Assembly (NCBI GenBank): GCA_031409955.1
Contig: JANNYF010000044.1
Coordinates: 6,043 to 70,042, forward strand
Length of the DNA stretch: 64,000 bases
Reading direction: 5' to 3'
From: JAFDVL01 sp031409955
GTDB lineage: Bacteria; Acidobacteriota; Blastocatellia; RBC074
The notes below the pieces were generated by a model, which was not told the DNA's origin, did no database searches, and saw only the letters and a list, made by a program, of their open reading frames with translations. Shown in pieces: positions 25,157-34,700 of the stretch. Numbering within the stretch: the first letter of the stretch is position 1; each line of letters starts with the position of its first letter. The translations under genes were made by a program, and so were the position numbers.

Positions 25157-25469
25157 AAAGTTCTCCTTTGAAAAATCTAGGCTTGGATTTAGTTGATAAA
25201 CGTGCTGCCGGTGCGATGCATTATAGTCAACTCGCGGTCGGTGAGGTTCCGCTTTCGGAAGCAGAAGGCACAGAAACGTATCCTGTCCTATCAAATGGGG
25301 CTTACGTCCAACTTTTCGCCGAACGTTGTTTCTTCGTTTATGAGGCGCTAGGGGATTACAACCCTAGTTTGCTGAATTTTGATGATAAAAAGCAATTCTT
25401 TTTTTCGTTGCTGCGAATTTAGCTGATTTAGTTCTATCAGAGTTCGCCGCAAAAACTAATCAATCAACT
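25157..25469. other. Divergent promoter region without gene
   Basis: 313 bp between the DUF1549-type gene (minus) and the racemase-like gene (plus). It must contain both promoters, but no consensus pair or repeat is obvious. An 84-codon frame here has no family resemblance and overlaps the ribosome binding site of the minus gene. Confidence 0.4.
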
Positions 25470-26126
25470 ATGCTGACACTTTTTCATACCGCTGCGGCAA
25501 ATGAAGCATTATTTGCCAACATTCTTAACGAGATCGCGCCCGACATTCCCGCGCAACACATCGTAGATGACTCCATTTTGCCCGATGTCCGCGCCGCTGG
25601 CCTAACAGACCAAATCAAACAGCGCGTTACCGACACGATTCTCAACGCGATCAAGGCGGGAAGTGAGGTTGTGCTTTGCACCTGCTCAACGATTGGTGGC
25701 TGTGCGGAAGACGCCCAACAATTGACCGAAAAAACCGTGCAGCGTGTAGATCGTGCGATGGCGGAAAAGGCTGTCGCTACTGGTTCGCGCATCATCGTTG
25801 CTGCGACGTTAGCCAGCACCTTGCCACCGACTTGTGCGCTGGTGCTTGATGCGGCAACGAAGGCGGGTAGGGAAATCGAACTCATCGAAGTGTTTTGCGC
25901 GTCGGCGTGGCCGAAATTTGAAGCCGGAGATCAAGACGGCTATTTTGCTGACATCGCGGCGGAGTTACGCAAAGTTGCGAATCAAGGCGATGTGGTGGTG
26001 TTGGCGCAAGCTTCAATGGCGGGCGCGACGGCCTTCTGTACTGATTTACCGATTCCGGTTTTGAGTAGCCCTCGATTGGGACTTGAAGCCGCCGTGAATG
26101 CTTATCGTTTTGCTACAAAGGAGTAA
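25470..26126 (+). CDS. Asp/Glu racemase-like protein
   Basis: 218 residues. The two catalytic-type cysteines of the Asp/Glu/hydantoin racemase superfamily are suggested by LCTCSTIGG (near residue 70) and the second-half segment QASMAGATAFCTDLPIPVLSSPRLG, where the equivalent Cys is shifted or replaced. It may therefore be a diverged racemase or maleate-isomerase-like enzyme. It is followed after 3 bp by the PHP-domain gene, so the two are cotranscribed. Confidence 0.65.
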   Translation: MLTLFHTAAANEALFANILNEIAPDIPAQHIVDDSILPDVRAAGLTDQIKQRVTDTILNAIKAGSEVVLCTCSTIGGCAEDAQQLTEKTVQRVDRAMAEKAVATGSRIIVAATLASTLPPTCALVLDAATKAGREIELIEVFCASAWPKFEAGDQDGYFADIAAELRKVANQGDVVVLAQASMAGATAFCTDLPIPVLSSPRLGLEAAVNAYRFATKE

Positions 26127-26129
26127 TCT

Positions 26130-27158
26130 ATGCCCAAACTTTCATCTGCGTTTTTGACTAATATCTCGGTTTGCGCCGCGCTGATTACGGTGATCGTAAT
26201 TGCTGCCAATCGCCCCACTTTTACGACCGTTTCGGCAGCCCAACCAAAACTGAAATGGTACAAAGGTAACACGCATACGCACACGCTCAACAGTGATGGC
26301 GATTCGACGCCGGACGAAGTCGTGCGTTGGTATCGAGAACACAATTATCAGTTTGTGGTGCTGACCGATCACAACTATTTGACCAGCGTAGACGGACTGA
26401 ATGCCTTGCACGGCGCAGATGAAAAGTTTCTGGTCATCAAAGGCGAAGAAGTTACCGACGAGTACCAAAAGAAACCAATTCACATCAATAGCCTTAACCC
26501 TGTGGGCTTAGTCAAACCACAAGGTGGCAATAGCGTGCTGGAGGCAATGCAACGCGATGTGGATGCGATTCGTGCGGCACGCGGTGTGCCACATATCAAT
26601 CATCCAAACTTCTATTGGGCGATTACCGCAGATGATTTGCGGCAACTACAAAACAACAAACTCTTCGAGATTTACAATGGGCATCCACAGGTCAACAACC
26701 TCGGTGGCGGCGGCGTGCCGGGCTTGGAAGAAATGTGGGACATCATTCTGAAAAGCGGAAAATTGCTCTACGGTATTGCGGTTGATGACGCGCATCATTT
26801 CAAACGTCCGTGGGATGCGACGGCTTCGACGCCGGGGCATGGATGGGTTTATGTGCGGGCAGAATCATTGTCTGCCTCAGCCATTATGGCAGCATTAGAA
26901 CGCGGTGATTTCTACGCCTCAACCGGTGTAGAGATGGCGGAATACGAAGTTACAAACAAGCAAATCAAACTCACAATCAAGGAAACCAAGTACAGCAAAT
27001 ACCGCACGCAATTCATTGGGCAAGGCGGCAAGATATTGCAAGAAGTCACAACCAATCCGGCGGTCTACGATGTGCAAGGCAACGAATTGTATGTGCGCGC
27101 CAAAGTGATCGAATCGAATGGCAATTACGCCTGGATGCAACCGATGCAAGTTCGATAG
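26130..27158 (+). CDS. Exported PHP-domain phosphoesterase-like protein
   Basis: 342 residues with an N-terminal signal/anchor (about 10-33). The PHP metal-site motifs are present: NTHTHTLNSDGD (HxH), VVLTDHNY (DH), IKGEEVTDE, HINHPNF and VDDAHHF. These coordinate up to three metal ions for phosphoester hydrolysis. The secreted location and lack of a polymerase or HisK context point to a stand-alone hydrolase of unknown substrate. The ribosome binding site AAAGGAG lies inside the end of the racemase-like gene. Confidence 0.82.
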   Translation: MPKLSSAFLTNISVCAALITVIVIAANRPTFTTVSAAQPKLKWYKGNTHTHTLNSDGDSTPDEVVRWYREHNYQFVVLTDHNYLTSVDGLNALHGADEKFLVIKGEEVTDEYQKKPIHINSLNPVGLVKPQGGNSVLEAMQRDVDAIRAARGVPHINHPNFYWAITADDLRQLQNNKLFEIYNGHPQVNNLGGGGVPGLEEMWDIILKSGKLLYGIAVDDAHHFKRPWDATASTPGHGWVYVRAESLSASAIMAALERGDFYASTGVEMAEYEVTNKQIKLTIKETKYSKYRTQFIGQGGKILQEVTTNPAVYDVQGNELYVRAKVIESNGNYAWMQPMQVR

Positions 27159-27170
27159 ATAAGTCTCGCA

Positions 27171-27203
27171 GGCGGCTCGTCACTGATGAATAGGCGAGCC
27201 GCC
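27171..27203. terminator. Hairpin between convergent genes
   Basis: Perfect 9-bp GC-rich stem GGCGGCTCG / CGAGCCGCC (27171-27179 with 27195-27203), loop 15 nt, 12 bp after the PHP gene stop and 20 bp from the stop of the convergent large gene. The following sequence is pyrimidine-rich but not a pure T-run. Confidence 0.6.
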
Positions 27204-27222
27204 CGTCTTCCTTACCCTCCAC

Positions 27223-30200
27223 TTACAAGAGGTTCGGTGTTCCTACATTGATTATGCGCTGCTGTAATGCTATCTCAGTCGCTGCTGGTTTCTTTCCTTT
27301 GAAGTAATCATCTAACTCAAAAGTAGAATCATTAGGTAAGATAAACAGTTCCAGCATGGCAGTGGGGATAATCTTGTCTGCTAACTTCTTATCCATGACC
27401 TTCGCCACTTCAATGAACAACAACGAACCTAGCGGTCGTAAGGCAGAGCCAGCGTAGATTGAACTCCCCACTTTGTTATTAAATGCGTTGGTGAACTTCT
27501 CGCCAAACTCCGCCAAAGCTTTTACGGCAGCCTCCATATCCTGTGCATCCAGATGCTGGCGGAAGCGTTGTCCCGCTTTGTGGATTTCGCCGATCAAATT
27601 GATTTCCGAAAGCATCAGGCTTTCAAAGTTTACTTTGGCTTGATTGGGTTTTAGCGCAATCATTTTCCCGATTTTCGAGTCCGCATATTCTGCCAGAGTA
27701 GCTTCCAGCTCAGGGATTCCTTGAAGTTGCTTGCGAATTCTCGGCAAAATAGTATTTTGCAATCTCGGCACACAGAGCTGCCTGAATACCTCATTGCGCA
27801 ATTCACTTTCCTGGAATTCCCATTCGGGTATGACATCCTCAGATAACTTCAACATTCCGTTCGATAGCAGTTTTACTTTTTGCAACGGAGGTAACGCGGA
27901 GTAAACAAGGAGCGGGTAACTGGCAACTGTTTCTTTATATTGATCCGGCTCTTCAAAGTAACAAAGCGGGATTAGTTGCCGCATAACTTCTTGTACTCGA
28001 TTGGACATCGCAATATAGATCGGGTCTTTCTTTTCTGCGGGGACTTTTTTCCAGGCGGAAAGTATTTGTTCAGGTAAGCTAATATCCAATCCGATCAATA
28101 TATTTCCATATTCATTACTACCCGGAATACCTTTCTCATCCAGCGCTTTATCTAAGTCGGTCAGGTACGTTGAGAAGGGTTGTTTGCCCTCTCCTGAAAA
28201 CTCCGACGGTAAGTATTGATTGACTAGGACTTCGAGCTTGTCTTCCAAATACTCGCGGCGCGCATTCTTCTTCACCAAACGTAAGGTGTAGTTGTATTTA
28301 TGATCCTCTTCGCTAAATTGACGAATGCCCGGTTTCTTCGTCATTTGCATTGCTATGGACAATTTACTCAGGCTATTTTTCTTACTCACCACATCGGTTG
28401 CCTTCAGATTGAAGACCCATAACCGCCCGTCTACGGCGTCCACCGCTTCGCCCTCCGCAAAGGATTCGTTGATGTGATCCATTGTAGATTTGAAGTATGG
28501 CAAGCTCACCTCAATGTGGGTGCGCCGTTTGATTTCGTGGGTCAGTACGCCTTTATTAAGAGTCACGCCGGGAAGTTGTTGCGCTAGAATTTCGTTGAAA
28601 TTCCCGTTGAGTGCTTGCTTGAAAAACTTCGTGGCACTTGTCGCATCGGCAGCAAAATCAAAGGTCGCATCAATCAGCGCCGTGCGTGTTGTCGTCTTTT
28701 GGAAGGAGTAGTGGAACTCGGCCTGATATTTCTCAGTCAAGGCCTGAAAGCCTTTGCTATAAAACTCTTCGGCCTTCGCACGGAGTTTATTGATCGCACC
28801 TTTGATTTTTTCCAGTTCTTCAAAAACAACGCTCTTGCCTAAGAAATCTGACAGCCGTTTTTTCAGCCACTGATCCATATCATCAAAGTTGGCTGCATTC
28901 ACGGCATCAATAATCTTATCCAATCCCAGCTTCTCTTCAATCCAGGTTTGGAGTTTCCGTAGTGTATCTTCGACTAAGCTACCATCAAGCAAGGCTAACG
29001 TTTTTTGCGCAATCTCAGCCAGCCGCGCCTGTTCTTCTGACACGTTTGCCAAGAGAGACAAGATGCCTTCTTCCGCCATTGCCGTGAGCCATTTTCCTGT
29101 GGGCGTTTCAAAGAACTCCACTTCCCGTAATTTGTCTGTGATGACATCGGCAATCTTTTCCGGGTTCGTAAACTCTATGACCTTTTGCAAAAAGGCTCGC
29201 ATCTCATCCAGCGGCACTCCCTTTCGCACCAAATCGTAAAGCACACTCGTGACTTCGTGCGGCAGCCCGCGCCACAATTCCAGGGGCTTTCGCAATCTGG
29301 CAATGGCCTTGTCAATATCGGTGTCAGGATCGAAGCCGGTTATTTCTTTCACCATTGTTTTTGCATAGTCAACCAATTCTGTGCCGAGCAAATCCACCAG
29401 TTTCTTATTCGGGTTCGTCCATTTGTCGAACTCTTTCAGAATGTCGTGCAACGCTTGATTGCCGTTGACATTGAAAACGCCACGAATGAAGTCGTCGAAA
29501 TTATCGGGGATGAGGTTTTGCTTGACCTGAGCACTGACGGAGGCATCGAGAGCGAACGTCCAGCCCTGTTGGCGCAGCTTGAATATCTGCAATCGGAGCG
29601 TTTCGCTTTGGCCTTCACGCGCGATGATGACGGCGTAGCGACCGCTGGCATTGAAGCCGAGTTGCGCTTTGACACCCATCTCAATCTTCAGTCCGAAATC
29701 GCCGGAGAGACCGCCTAATGCCAACGACTCACGCACCCAGTTATAGTTGTACCCGTAGGCCACGCCCAAACTCAGCTTGATCTCTGCATCGGTTTCGGCG
29801 ATGACCCAGGTTCCCGGCTTCAGATCACTTGGCGCGGAAACCTGCTTGGGCATCTTCCAACTGTTGATGGTTTCGGTCATCGCATCCAGCGCTTTGGTTT
29901 TCCGATCCAGCACGCGCAACAAGGCGTAGAGTCCTTCGACCTTTCCACTGGCTCCGAAGCTGATGGAAGGGCCGAGCGCGACCGCGCCACTGACGGAGGC
30001 CTTGGCCTGATAGCCCCAGCGCAACGCCAAGATGTTTTTCGTCGCGAGGTCAGGGAAATCCAGCCGCTTCACGATTGACTCATCCAAGCCTTCGGCCTTG
30101 AGTTCTGCGAATAGCTTTTGCGTTGAGCGATAAACGCCAAATCCGGCAAAGGCGTTCCCGCCCACGCCAAATTTGACTTTGTCCAGGCGGAATTCTTTGT

Positions 30201-30369
30201 TGGCTGCGGCGCTGATCTCGCCCAGCGAAATCGCGTCATCCTGGAAGGCTTCATCAGGAAACGGTTTGTTGTTGAGTAAGGCCTGGCCGATAGGGAGCGG
30301 CGCGGCGGGTGCGGTCAGGGTAATGTCAACATTACCGGCTTCAAAACGGATCGGTGGAATATTGGGCAT
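27223..30369 (-). CDS. Large protein of unknown function (1048 residues)
   Basis: Start at 30369, preceded by a near-perfect AGGAGGTGAGC ribosome binding site; a longer frame from 30471 is rejected. No signal peptide or membrane helix. The first ~330 residues are Gly/Ala-rich beta-strand sequence (GVGGNAFAGFGVYRS, SGAVALGPSISFGASGKVEG, GVAYGYNYNW, GVKAQLGFNASG) suggesting a cytosolic beta-sheet or barrel-like module. The remaining ~700 residues are charged and helical (KLREVEFFETPTGKWL, AINKLRAKAEEFYSKGFQAL). No recognised domain or catalytic motif. It stands alone between convergent and divergent neighbours, and its base composition appears more AT-rich than adjacent genes, which may mean acquisition. 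Confidence 0.85.
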   Translation of the reverse strand: MPNIPPIRFEAGNVDITLTAPAAPLPIGQALLNNKPFPDEAFQDDAISLGEISAAANKEFRLDKVKFGVGGNAFAGFGVYRSTQKLFAELKAEGLDESIVKRLDFPDLATKNILALRWGYQAKASVSGAVALGPSISFGASGKVEGLYALLRVLDRKTKALDAMTETINSWKMPKQVSAPSDLKPGTWVIAETDAEIKLSLGVAYGYNYNWVRESLALGGLSGDFGLKIEMGVKAQLGFNASGRYAVIIAREGQSETLRLQIFKLRQQGWTFALDASVSAQVKQNLIPDNFDDFIRGVFNVNGNQALHDILKEFDKWTNPNKKLVDLLGTELVDYAKTMVKEITGFDPDTDIDKAIARLRKPLELWRGLPHEVTSVLYDLVRKGVPLDEMRAFLQKVIEFTNPEKIADVITDKLREVEFFETPTGKWLTAMAEEGILSLLANVSEEQARLAEIAQKTLALLDGSLVEDTLRKLQTWIEEKLGLDKIIDAVNAANFDDMDQWLKKRLSDFLGKSVVFEELEKIKGAINKLRAKAEEFYSKGFQALTEKYQAEFHYSFQKTTTRTALIDATFDFAADATSATKFFKQALNGNFNEILAQQLPGVTLNKGVLTHEIKRRTHIEVSLPYFKSTMDHINESFAEGEAVDAVDGRLWVFNLKATDVVSKKNSLSKLSIAMQMTKKPGIRQFSEEDHKYNYTLRLVKKNARREYLEDKLEVLVNQYLPSEFSGEGKQPFSTYLTDLDKALDEKGIPGSNEYGNILIGLDISLPEQILSAWKKVPAEKKDPIYIAMSNRVQEVMRQLIPLCYFEEPDQYKETVASYPLLVYSALPPLQKVKLLSNGMLKLSEDVIPEWEFQESELRNEVFRQLCVPRLQNTILPRIRKQLQGIPELEATLAEYADSKIGKMIALKPNQAKVNFESLMLSEINLIGEIHKAGQRFRQHLDAQDMEAAVKALAEFGEKFTNAFNNKVGSSIYAGSALRPLGSLLFIEVAKVMDKKLADKIIPTAMLELFILPNDSTFELDDYFKGKKPAATEIALQQRIINVGTPNLL

Positions 30370-30809
30370 GCTCACCTCCTGTGAACGAATTGGTGGTTGG
30401 TTTTCGGCAGAGTCAAATGCCCGGCTCCCGATTGCTCCGTACCCCCACCAGGAAACTGCGTTTTTGCCCACGCGTCCTGGTCTGGAAATCGTGATTTGAC
30501 CCCTGTTTCAAGGTTGCTGTTGAAATGTTTCTTGGCTCAGCTAATAAATCTCGTGACAGCGATTGAATCTCGTGCAAGGCCTGAGTGTCTCGTCACCTTC
30601 GATCAAACTGTTGCGTAATGGCTGTCTGGTTTCTCTCTCAACGCCTGCCGCACTTATAACAGAATGTTTCGCCACGAGGCAACAGCAGCCTCTGGAATTT
30701 GTGGAAGCTGTGTTGACCGATTCGGGGCGTGCAAATGGCGGCGGAATCGTTGTCCCTTCAGCTCTTTCAGGCCCTTGTCAGTTCGGTTCTTCTGTGGTTC
30801 GATGGCGGT
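30370..30809. other. Divergent intergenic region
   Basis: About 440 bp between the unknown large gene and rluB. Besides the strong ribosome binding site of the minus gene, no hairpin, repeat or clear promoter was recognised; short open frames here lack support. Confidence 0.4.
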
Positions 30810-31577
30810 ATGAAAGAGCGTTTACAAAAACTTATTGCTGCGTCCGGTGTGACCTCGCGGCGCAAAGCCGAAGAATTGATTCTGACCGGATTGGTGACGG
30901 TCAACGGGAAAATCATCACGGAACTTGGGACGAAAGCTGATCCCGCCAACGATCACATCAAAGTGCGCGGCAAACTCATCAATGTGAAGTTGGAGCAAAA
31001 GGAAAAGGTCTATTTGTTGCTCAACAAGCCGCTCGGCTATTTGTCCAGCACCGCTGATCCCACGAAGCGCCCATTGGTGACTGATTTGGTCGGCGAATAC
31101 CGCGAACATGTGCATCCGGTTGGGCGCTTGGATTTCAATAGCGAAGGGTTGTTGTTGCTCAGCAATGACGGCGAATTTACCAACTTGATTGCCCACGCTT
31201 CGTCCAAAGTTCCCAAGCGCTATGAAGTCAAAGTCAAAGGCCAGCCGAACGAAACGCAAATGGAACGGTTGCGACGCGGGGTTATCATCGAACAACGCAA
31301 GACGGCGCGCGCCGAAATCCGCTTGATCGAGCAGAGCGCGACCAATGCCTGGTTTGAAGTGATCTTGCACGAAGGCCGCAATCAGCAAATCCGCAAGATG
31401 TTCGACGCCGTCGGGCATTCGGTCATCAAACTGCGTCGGTTAGGGATCGGATTTTTGTCGTTGGAGAAAGAAAAGCTGCCGGTGGGCGCGTTTCGGCTGT
31501 TGCACCCAAGTGAAGTTCAGCGGTTTTTTAAAGGGACTTCGCCCGGTAAAAAAACAAAATCTGCCAGCAATCGCTAA
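30810..31577 (+). CDS. rluB: 23S rRNA pseudouridine synthase, RsuA/RluB family
   Basis: 255 residues from ATG 30810; the S4 RNA-binding domain begins immediately (MKERLQKLIAASGVTSRRKAEELI...VTVNG), which rules out the longer frame from 30729. The catalytic Asp is in the GRLDFNSEGLLLLSND motif. Later blocks KRYEVKVKG and EGRNQQIRKMFDAVGHSVIKLRR are typical of RluB/RsuA. It isomerises a specific uridine in rRNA; RluB (23S 2605 region) is the more likely subfamily. The C-terminal tail is basic (GKKTKSASNR). Confidence 0.88.
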   Translation: MKERLQKLIAASGVTSRRKAEELILTGLVTVNGKIITELGTKADPANDHIKVRGKLINVKLEQKEKVYLLLNKPLGYLSSTADPTKRPLVTDLVGEYREHVHPVGRLDFNSEGLLLLSNDGEFTNLIAHASSKVPKRYEVKVKGQPNETQMERLRRGVIIEQRKTARAEIRLIEQSATNAWFEVILHEGRNQQIRKMFDAVGHSVIKLRRLGIGFLSLEKEKLPVGAFRLLHPSEVQRFFKGTSPGKKTKSASNR

Positions 31578-31614
31578 TCACGTTCTAACTCATATTCAGG
31601 CTTGATCTTACAGC

Positions 31615-31643
31615 TTGACATGAAACACAAGAACAATTAGAGT
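31615..31643 (+). promoter_or_regulatory. Possible sigma-70 promoter upstream of ispH
   Basis: TTGACA (31615-31620), 17-bp spacer, TAGAGT (31638-31643). The -35 is perfect and the -10 weak. It lies ~210 bp before ispH in a gene-free gap (31578-31855) that holds nothing else recognisable. Confidence 0.4.
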
Positions 31644-31855
31644 CACTCTTCTTTTGGACTACGATACTCAGGAAGTATTTTGAAGTTGATGCTTTACGTC
31701 GAGATTCTCTTACCCGCCGCGCACGCGCGCATTGGAACGCTGCTTACTGATTTTCCACCTCATCATCAGGAACAGGGCAACTAGCTGAGGTACTACGCTG
31801 GTTGGAGAGAGTTATGCTATTGACCGCAAGCATCAATTGAAGTGGCAAAGACCGC

Positions 31856-32716
31856 ATGGAAATCGTGTTAGCAGAAAGTCTGGGGTTTTGTATGGGCGTC
31901 AAACGGGCCGTGGATTTGGCCTATCGCGCGCTCGAAAAATCCAATGGCTTGCCTGTGGTAACTTTGGGGCCAGTCATTCACAACGCGCAGGAAATTGAGC
32001 GGCTGGCGGCAGATGGCATTCAGGTGGCGGATGAGAACACCTTGCCGAAACAGGGAATCGCAATCATTCGCGCCCACGGCGCAGCGCCGCAACTGTACGA
32101 CGCTTTGAAAGCACGTGGTTTGCGTGTCATGGACGGGACTTGTCCTTACGTGCATTATTCGCAGCGCAAAGCCGTCGAGTTATTTGAAGCGGGCTACGAA
32201 GTCGTGATTGTCGGTGATAAAAACCATCCCGAAATTCAGGGCATTCTGGGTTATATCAACTATCAAGCGCACACTGTCAAAACCGTTGAAGAGGCGCAGG
32301 CATTGCCGCCTTGCCAACGGATTGGCGTTCTTGCGCAAACGACGATCAGTCCGAGAAAATATGAAGCCATCGTGAGTGTTCTGCGGACAAAGGCCGATGA
32401 AGTCAAAGTTTGCGAAACGATTTGTGACGCGACTGAAGAGAATCAATCCGCGGTTCGGCGCTTGGCTTCCGAAGTAGATTTGTTGTATGTCATCGGCGGA
32501 CGCCATAGCGCGAACAGCAACAAGCTGGTCGAAACCGCGCGTGATTCGTGTTCGCGCACGACCTTGATTGAAACTGAAGATGAAATCAATCCGGCGGATT
32601 TGCCGGGCGCACGCCGCATTGGCGTCAGCGCGGGTGCTTCCACCCCGGATTGGATGATCCAACGAGTTGTGACGAGATTACGAGAGCTGAGCCAGACACT
32701 GGAACTCGCCGCGTAA
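31856..32716 (+). CDS. ispH: 4-hydroxy-3-methylbut-2-enyl diphosphate reductase
   Basis: 286 residues. The three cluster-binding cysteines are C12 (GFCMGVKRAV), C96 (DGTCPYVH) and C190 (CDATEENQSAV). Other IspH blocks include IIRAHGA, GDKNHPEIQGILGY and the C-terminal GVSAGASTPDWMI. It makes IPP and DMAPP in the MEP isoprenoid pathway. rpsA follows 79 bp downstream, a gene order seen in several phyla. Confidence 0.95.
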   Translation: MEIVLAESLGFCMGVKRAVDLAYRALEKSNGLPVVTLGPVIHNAQEIERLAADGIQVADENTLPKQGIAIIRAHGAAPQLYDALKARGLRVMDGTCPYVHYSQRKAVELFEAGYEVVIVGDKNHPEIQGILGYINYQAHTVKTVEEAQALPPCQRIGVLAQTTISPRKYEAIVSVLRTKADEVKVCETICDATEENQSAVRRLASEVDLLYVIGGRHSANSNKLVETARDSCSRTTLIETEDEINPADLPGARRIGVSAGASTPDWMIQRVVTRLRELSQTLELAA

Positions 32717-32795
32717 AATTGCCAAAAGATTACTTACAGTTTGCGCGGCTGGATGAGCCGCGCATCGAACGAACCTAGGAGGATTTCCTTTTCTA

Positions 32796-34622
32796 ATGTC
32801 AACCGAGAACTCTAACCCACTCACAACGGGCGGACAGGCAGAAGCTGTTGCGTCTGTCCCCGTCGCCCCCACCACTGAACCGACTGACCCGGTCAGTGCT
32901 GCACCGGAATCACAGGCAGAAGCTCCATCGGATAACGGTGAAAACTTCTCCGATATGGATTTTGGTGCAATCCTGGACCAACACGAACGTGAAAGCCACT
33001 TGGACATTGGTGAGGGCGAAGTCGTCAAAGGCACAGTGGTCAAGATCACTGGGCAGGATGTGATTATTAACGTTGGCTTCAAGTCTGAAGGCATTGTTAA
33101 AATCTCTGAATTCAAAGACGGCGACAAGATCACGATTCAACCGGGCGATGTGGTAGACGTGCTGGTCAAACAGCTTGAGAACCACGACGGCTATGTCGAA
33201 CTTTCGCGTGCCGATGCCGTGCGGATGCAAACCTGGGACCTGATTGAAAAAGCTGGACATGATGGCACTACCATCATCGGACGCGTGACCGACCGCATCA
33301 AAGGCGGCCTGCGCGTGGATATCGGCGGTATTCAAGCCTTCCTGCCCGGCAGTCAGGTGGATGTCCGGCCAGTGCGCAACCTGGATGCTTTTCGCAATAA
33401 GGACATGGAATTTCTAGTCCTCAAGGTCAACAAGAAGCGCAGCAATATTGTGCTGTCGCGGAAAGCCTTGCTGGAAGCCCAGACCGTCAAAGAGAAAGAA
33501 ACCACGCTCAAGAATCTGGAAGAAGGCATCATCATTGAAGGCCAGGTCAAGAACATCACCGAGTACGGAATCTTTATTGACCTCGGTGGCCTGGATGGCT
33601 TGTTGCACATTACGGACATGTCGTGGGGACGCATTCAAAATCCGTCCGAACTCTTCAAGGTCGGCGACAATATTCAGGTCAAGGTTTTGAAGTTTGACCG
33701 TGACCGCGAACGCGTCAGCCTGGGTTACAAGCAATTGATTCCCGATCCCTGGGCGACCGTCAATGAACGATTTGCCATCAGCACACGGGTCAATGGTAAG
33801 GTCGTTTCCCTGACGGACTACGGCGCATTTCTCGAACTCGAACCGGGCGTCGAAGGCTTGGTGCACGTGTCCGAAATGAGCTGGTCGAAGCGCGTCAAGC
33901 ATCCATCCAAAATGCTGAATGTCGGACAGGACATCGAAGCCGTGGTGTTGGAAGTAGACCCCAACAATCGCCGCATCAGTCTCGGCATCAAGCAGATCGA
34001 ATTGAATCCTTGGGACACGTTGCTGGAACGCTACGCGGTCAACACGCGGGTCAAGGGCAAGGTTCGGAACCTGACTGACTTCGGTGCCTTTGTGGAGATC
34101 GAAGAAGGTATTGATGGTCTTGTTCACGTTTCGGATATTTCGTGGACGAAGCGCATCAAACATCCTTCTGAAGCGCTCAAGAAGAATCAGGAAGTCGAAG
34201 CCGTTATCACCGCGATTGACACCGAAAATCGCCGCTTGTCGCTTTCGATCAAAGACCTCGAACCCAATGCCTGGGATCGTTTCTTTGCCGAAAAGAAACT
34301 CGGCGATGTCATCACGGGTAAGATTTCGCGCTTTGCCAACTTCGGCGCGTTTGTCGAAATCGAAGACGGGATTGAAGGTCTCTGTCACGTGTCTGAACTG
34401 TCAGATAACCACGTTGAGAAACCCGAGGACGCCGTCCAAGTTGGGCAGACCTTGCAATTCAAGATTCTCAAGATGGATGCCGAAGCCAAGAAAATCGGGC
34501 TGTCGGTCAAGGCCGTTGGCAGAGATGAGCCAATCATTGACGTGCGTAGTTATACGTCCAGTGATGGCGGCGGTGGCATGGCCGGCCTCTTCGAAGTCGC
34601 GGACTTCAATCGAGAGGCGTAA
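32796..34622 (+). CDS. rpsA: 30S ribosomal protein S1
   Basis: 608 residues with six S1 RNA-binding repeats, at about 74-142, 160-225, 245-315, 330-400, 418-487 and 505-575. Repeats 3 to 6 show the VxGxVxxxxxYGAFVxLxxGxxGLxHxSxxSW pattern most clearly (for example RVNGKVVSLTDYGAFLELEP). The N-terminal ~70 residues are an acidic low-complexity extension. Ribosome binding site AGGAGGA is at good spacing. S1 delivers mRNA to the 30S subunit. It is followed by a 15-bp hairpin and sppA. Confidence 0.95.
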   Translation: MSTENSNPLTTGGQAEAVASVPVAPTTEPTDPVSAAPESQAEAPSDNGENFSDMDFGAILDQHERESHLDIGEGEVVKGTVVKITGQDVIINVGFKSEGIVKISEFKDGDKITIQPGDVVDVLVKQLENHDGYVELSRADAVRMQTWDLIEKAGHDGTTIIGRVTDRIKGGLRVDIGGIQAFLPGSQVDVRPVRNLDAFRNKDMEFLVLKVNKKRSNIVLSRKALLEAQTVKEKETTLKNLEEGIIIEGQVKNITEYGIFIDLGGLDGLLHITDMSWGRIQNPSELFKVGDNIQVKVLKFDRDRERVSLGYKQLIPDPWATVNERFAISTRVNGKVVSLTDYGAFLELEPGVEGLVHVSEMSWSKRVKHPSKMLNVGQDIEAVVLEVDPNNRRISLGIKQIELNPWDTLLERYAVNTRVKGKVRNLTDFGAFVEIEEGIDGLVHVSDISWTKRIKHPSEALKKNQEVEAVITAIDTENRRLSLSIKDLEPNAWDRFFAEKKLGDVITGKISRFANFGAFVEIEDGIEGLCHVSELSDNHVEKPEDAVQVGQTLQFKILKMDAEAKKIGLSVKAVGRDEPIIDVRSYTSSDGGGGMAGLFEVADFNREA

Positions 34623-34636
34623 TTGGTAGTTGAATA

Positions 34637-34685
34637 GACCTCAGTCTGTTGCCTTCTGGCTTTCAGATCAAACGGACTGAGGTCT
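34637..34685. repeat. Inverted repeat between rpsA and sppA
   Basis: Arms AGACCTCAGTCTGTT (34637-34651) and AACGGACTGAGGTCT (34671-34685) pair over 15 bp with one mismatch; loop 19 nt. It begins 14 bp after the rpsA stop and 15 bp before the sppA start. A short T-rich stretch follows, so partial termination after rpsA is possible. Confidence 0.75.
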
Positions 34686-34700
34686 GTTCCACTTTTGGTT

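Noticed and set aside
25168..25422. 84-codon plus-strand frame in the divergent gap
   Set aside because: It overlaps the ribosome binding site and start region of the minus-strand DUF1549-type gene, shows no family resemblance and has no good ribosome binding site.
30563..30809. Upstream extension of RluB and an overlapping 125-codon frame
   Set aside because: The S4 domain begins at MKERL (30810), and the upstream codons have no matching family sequence.
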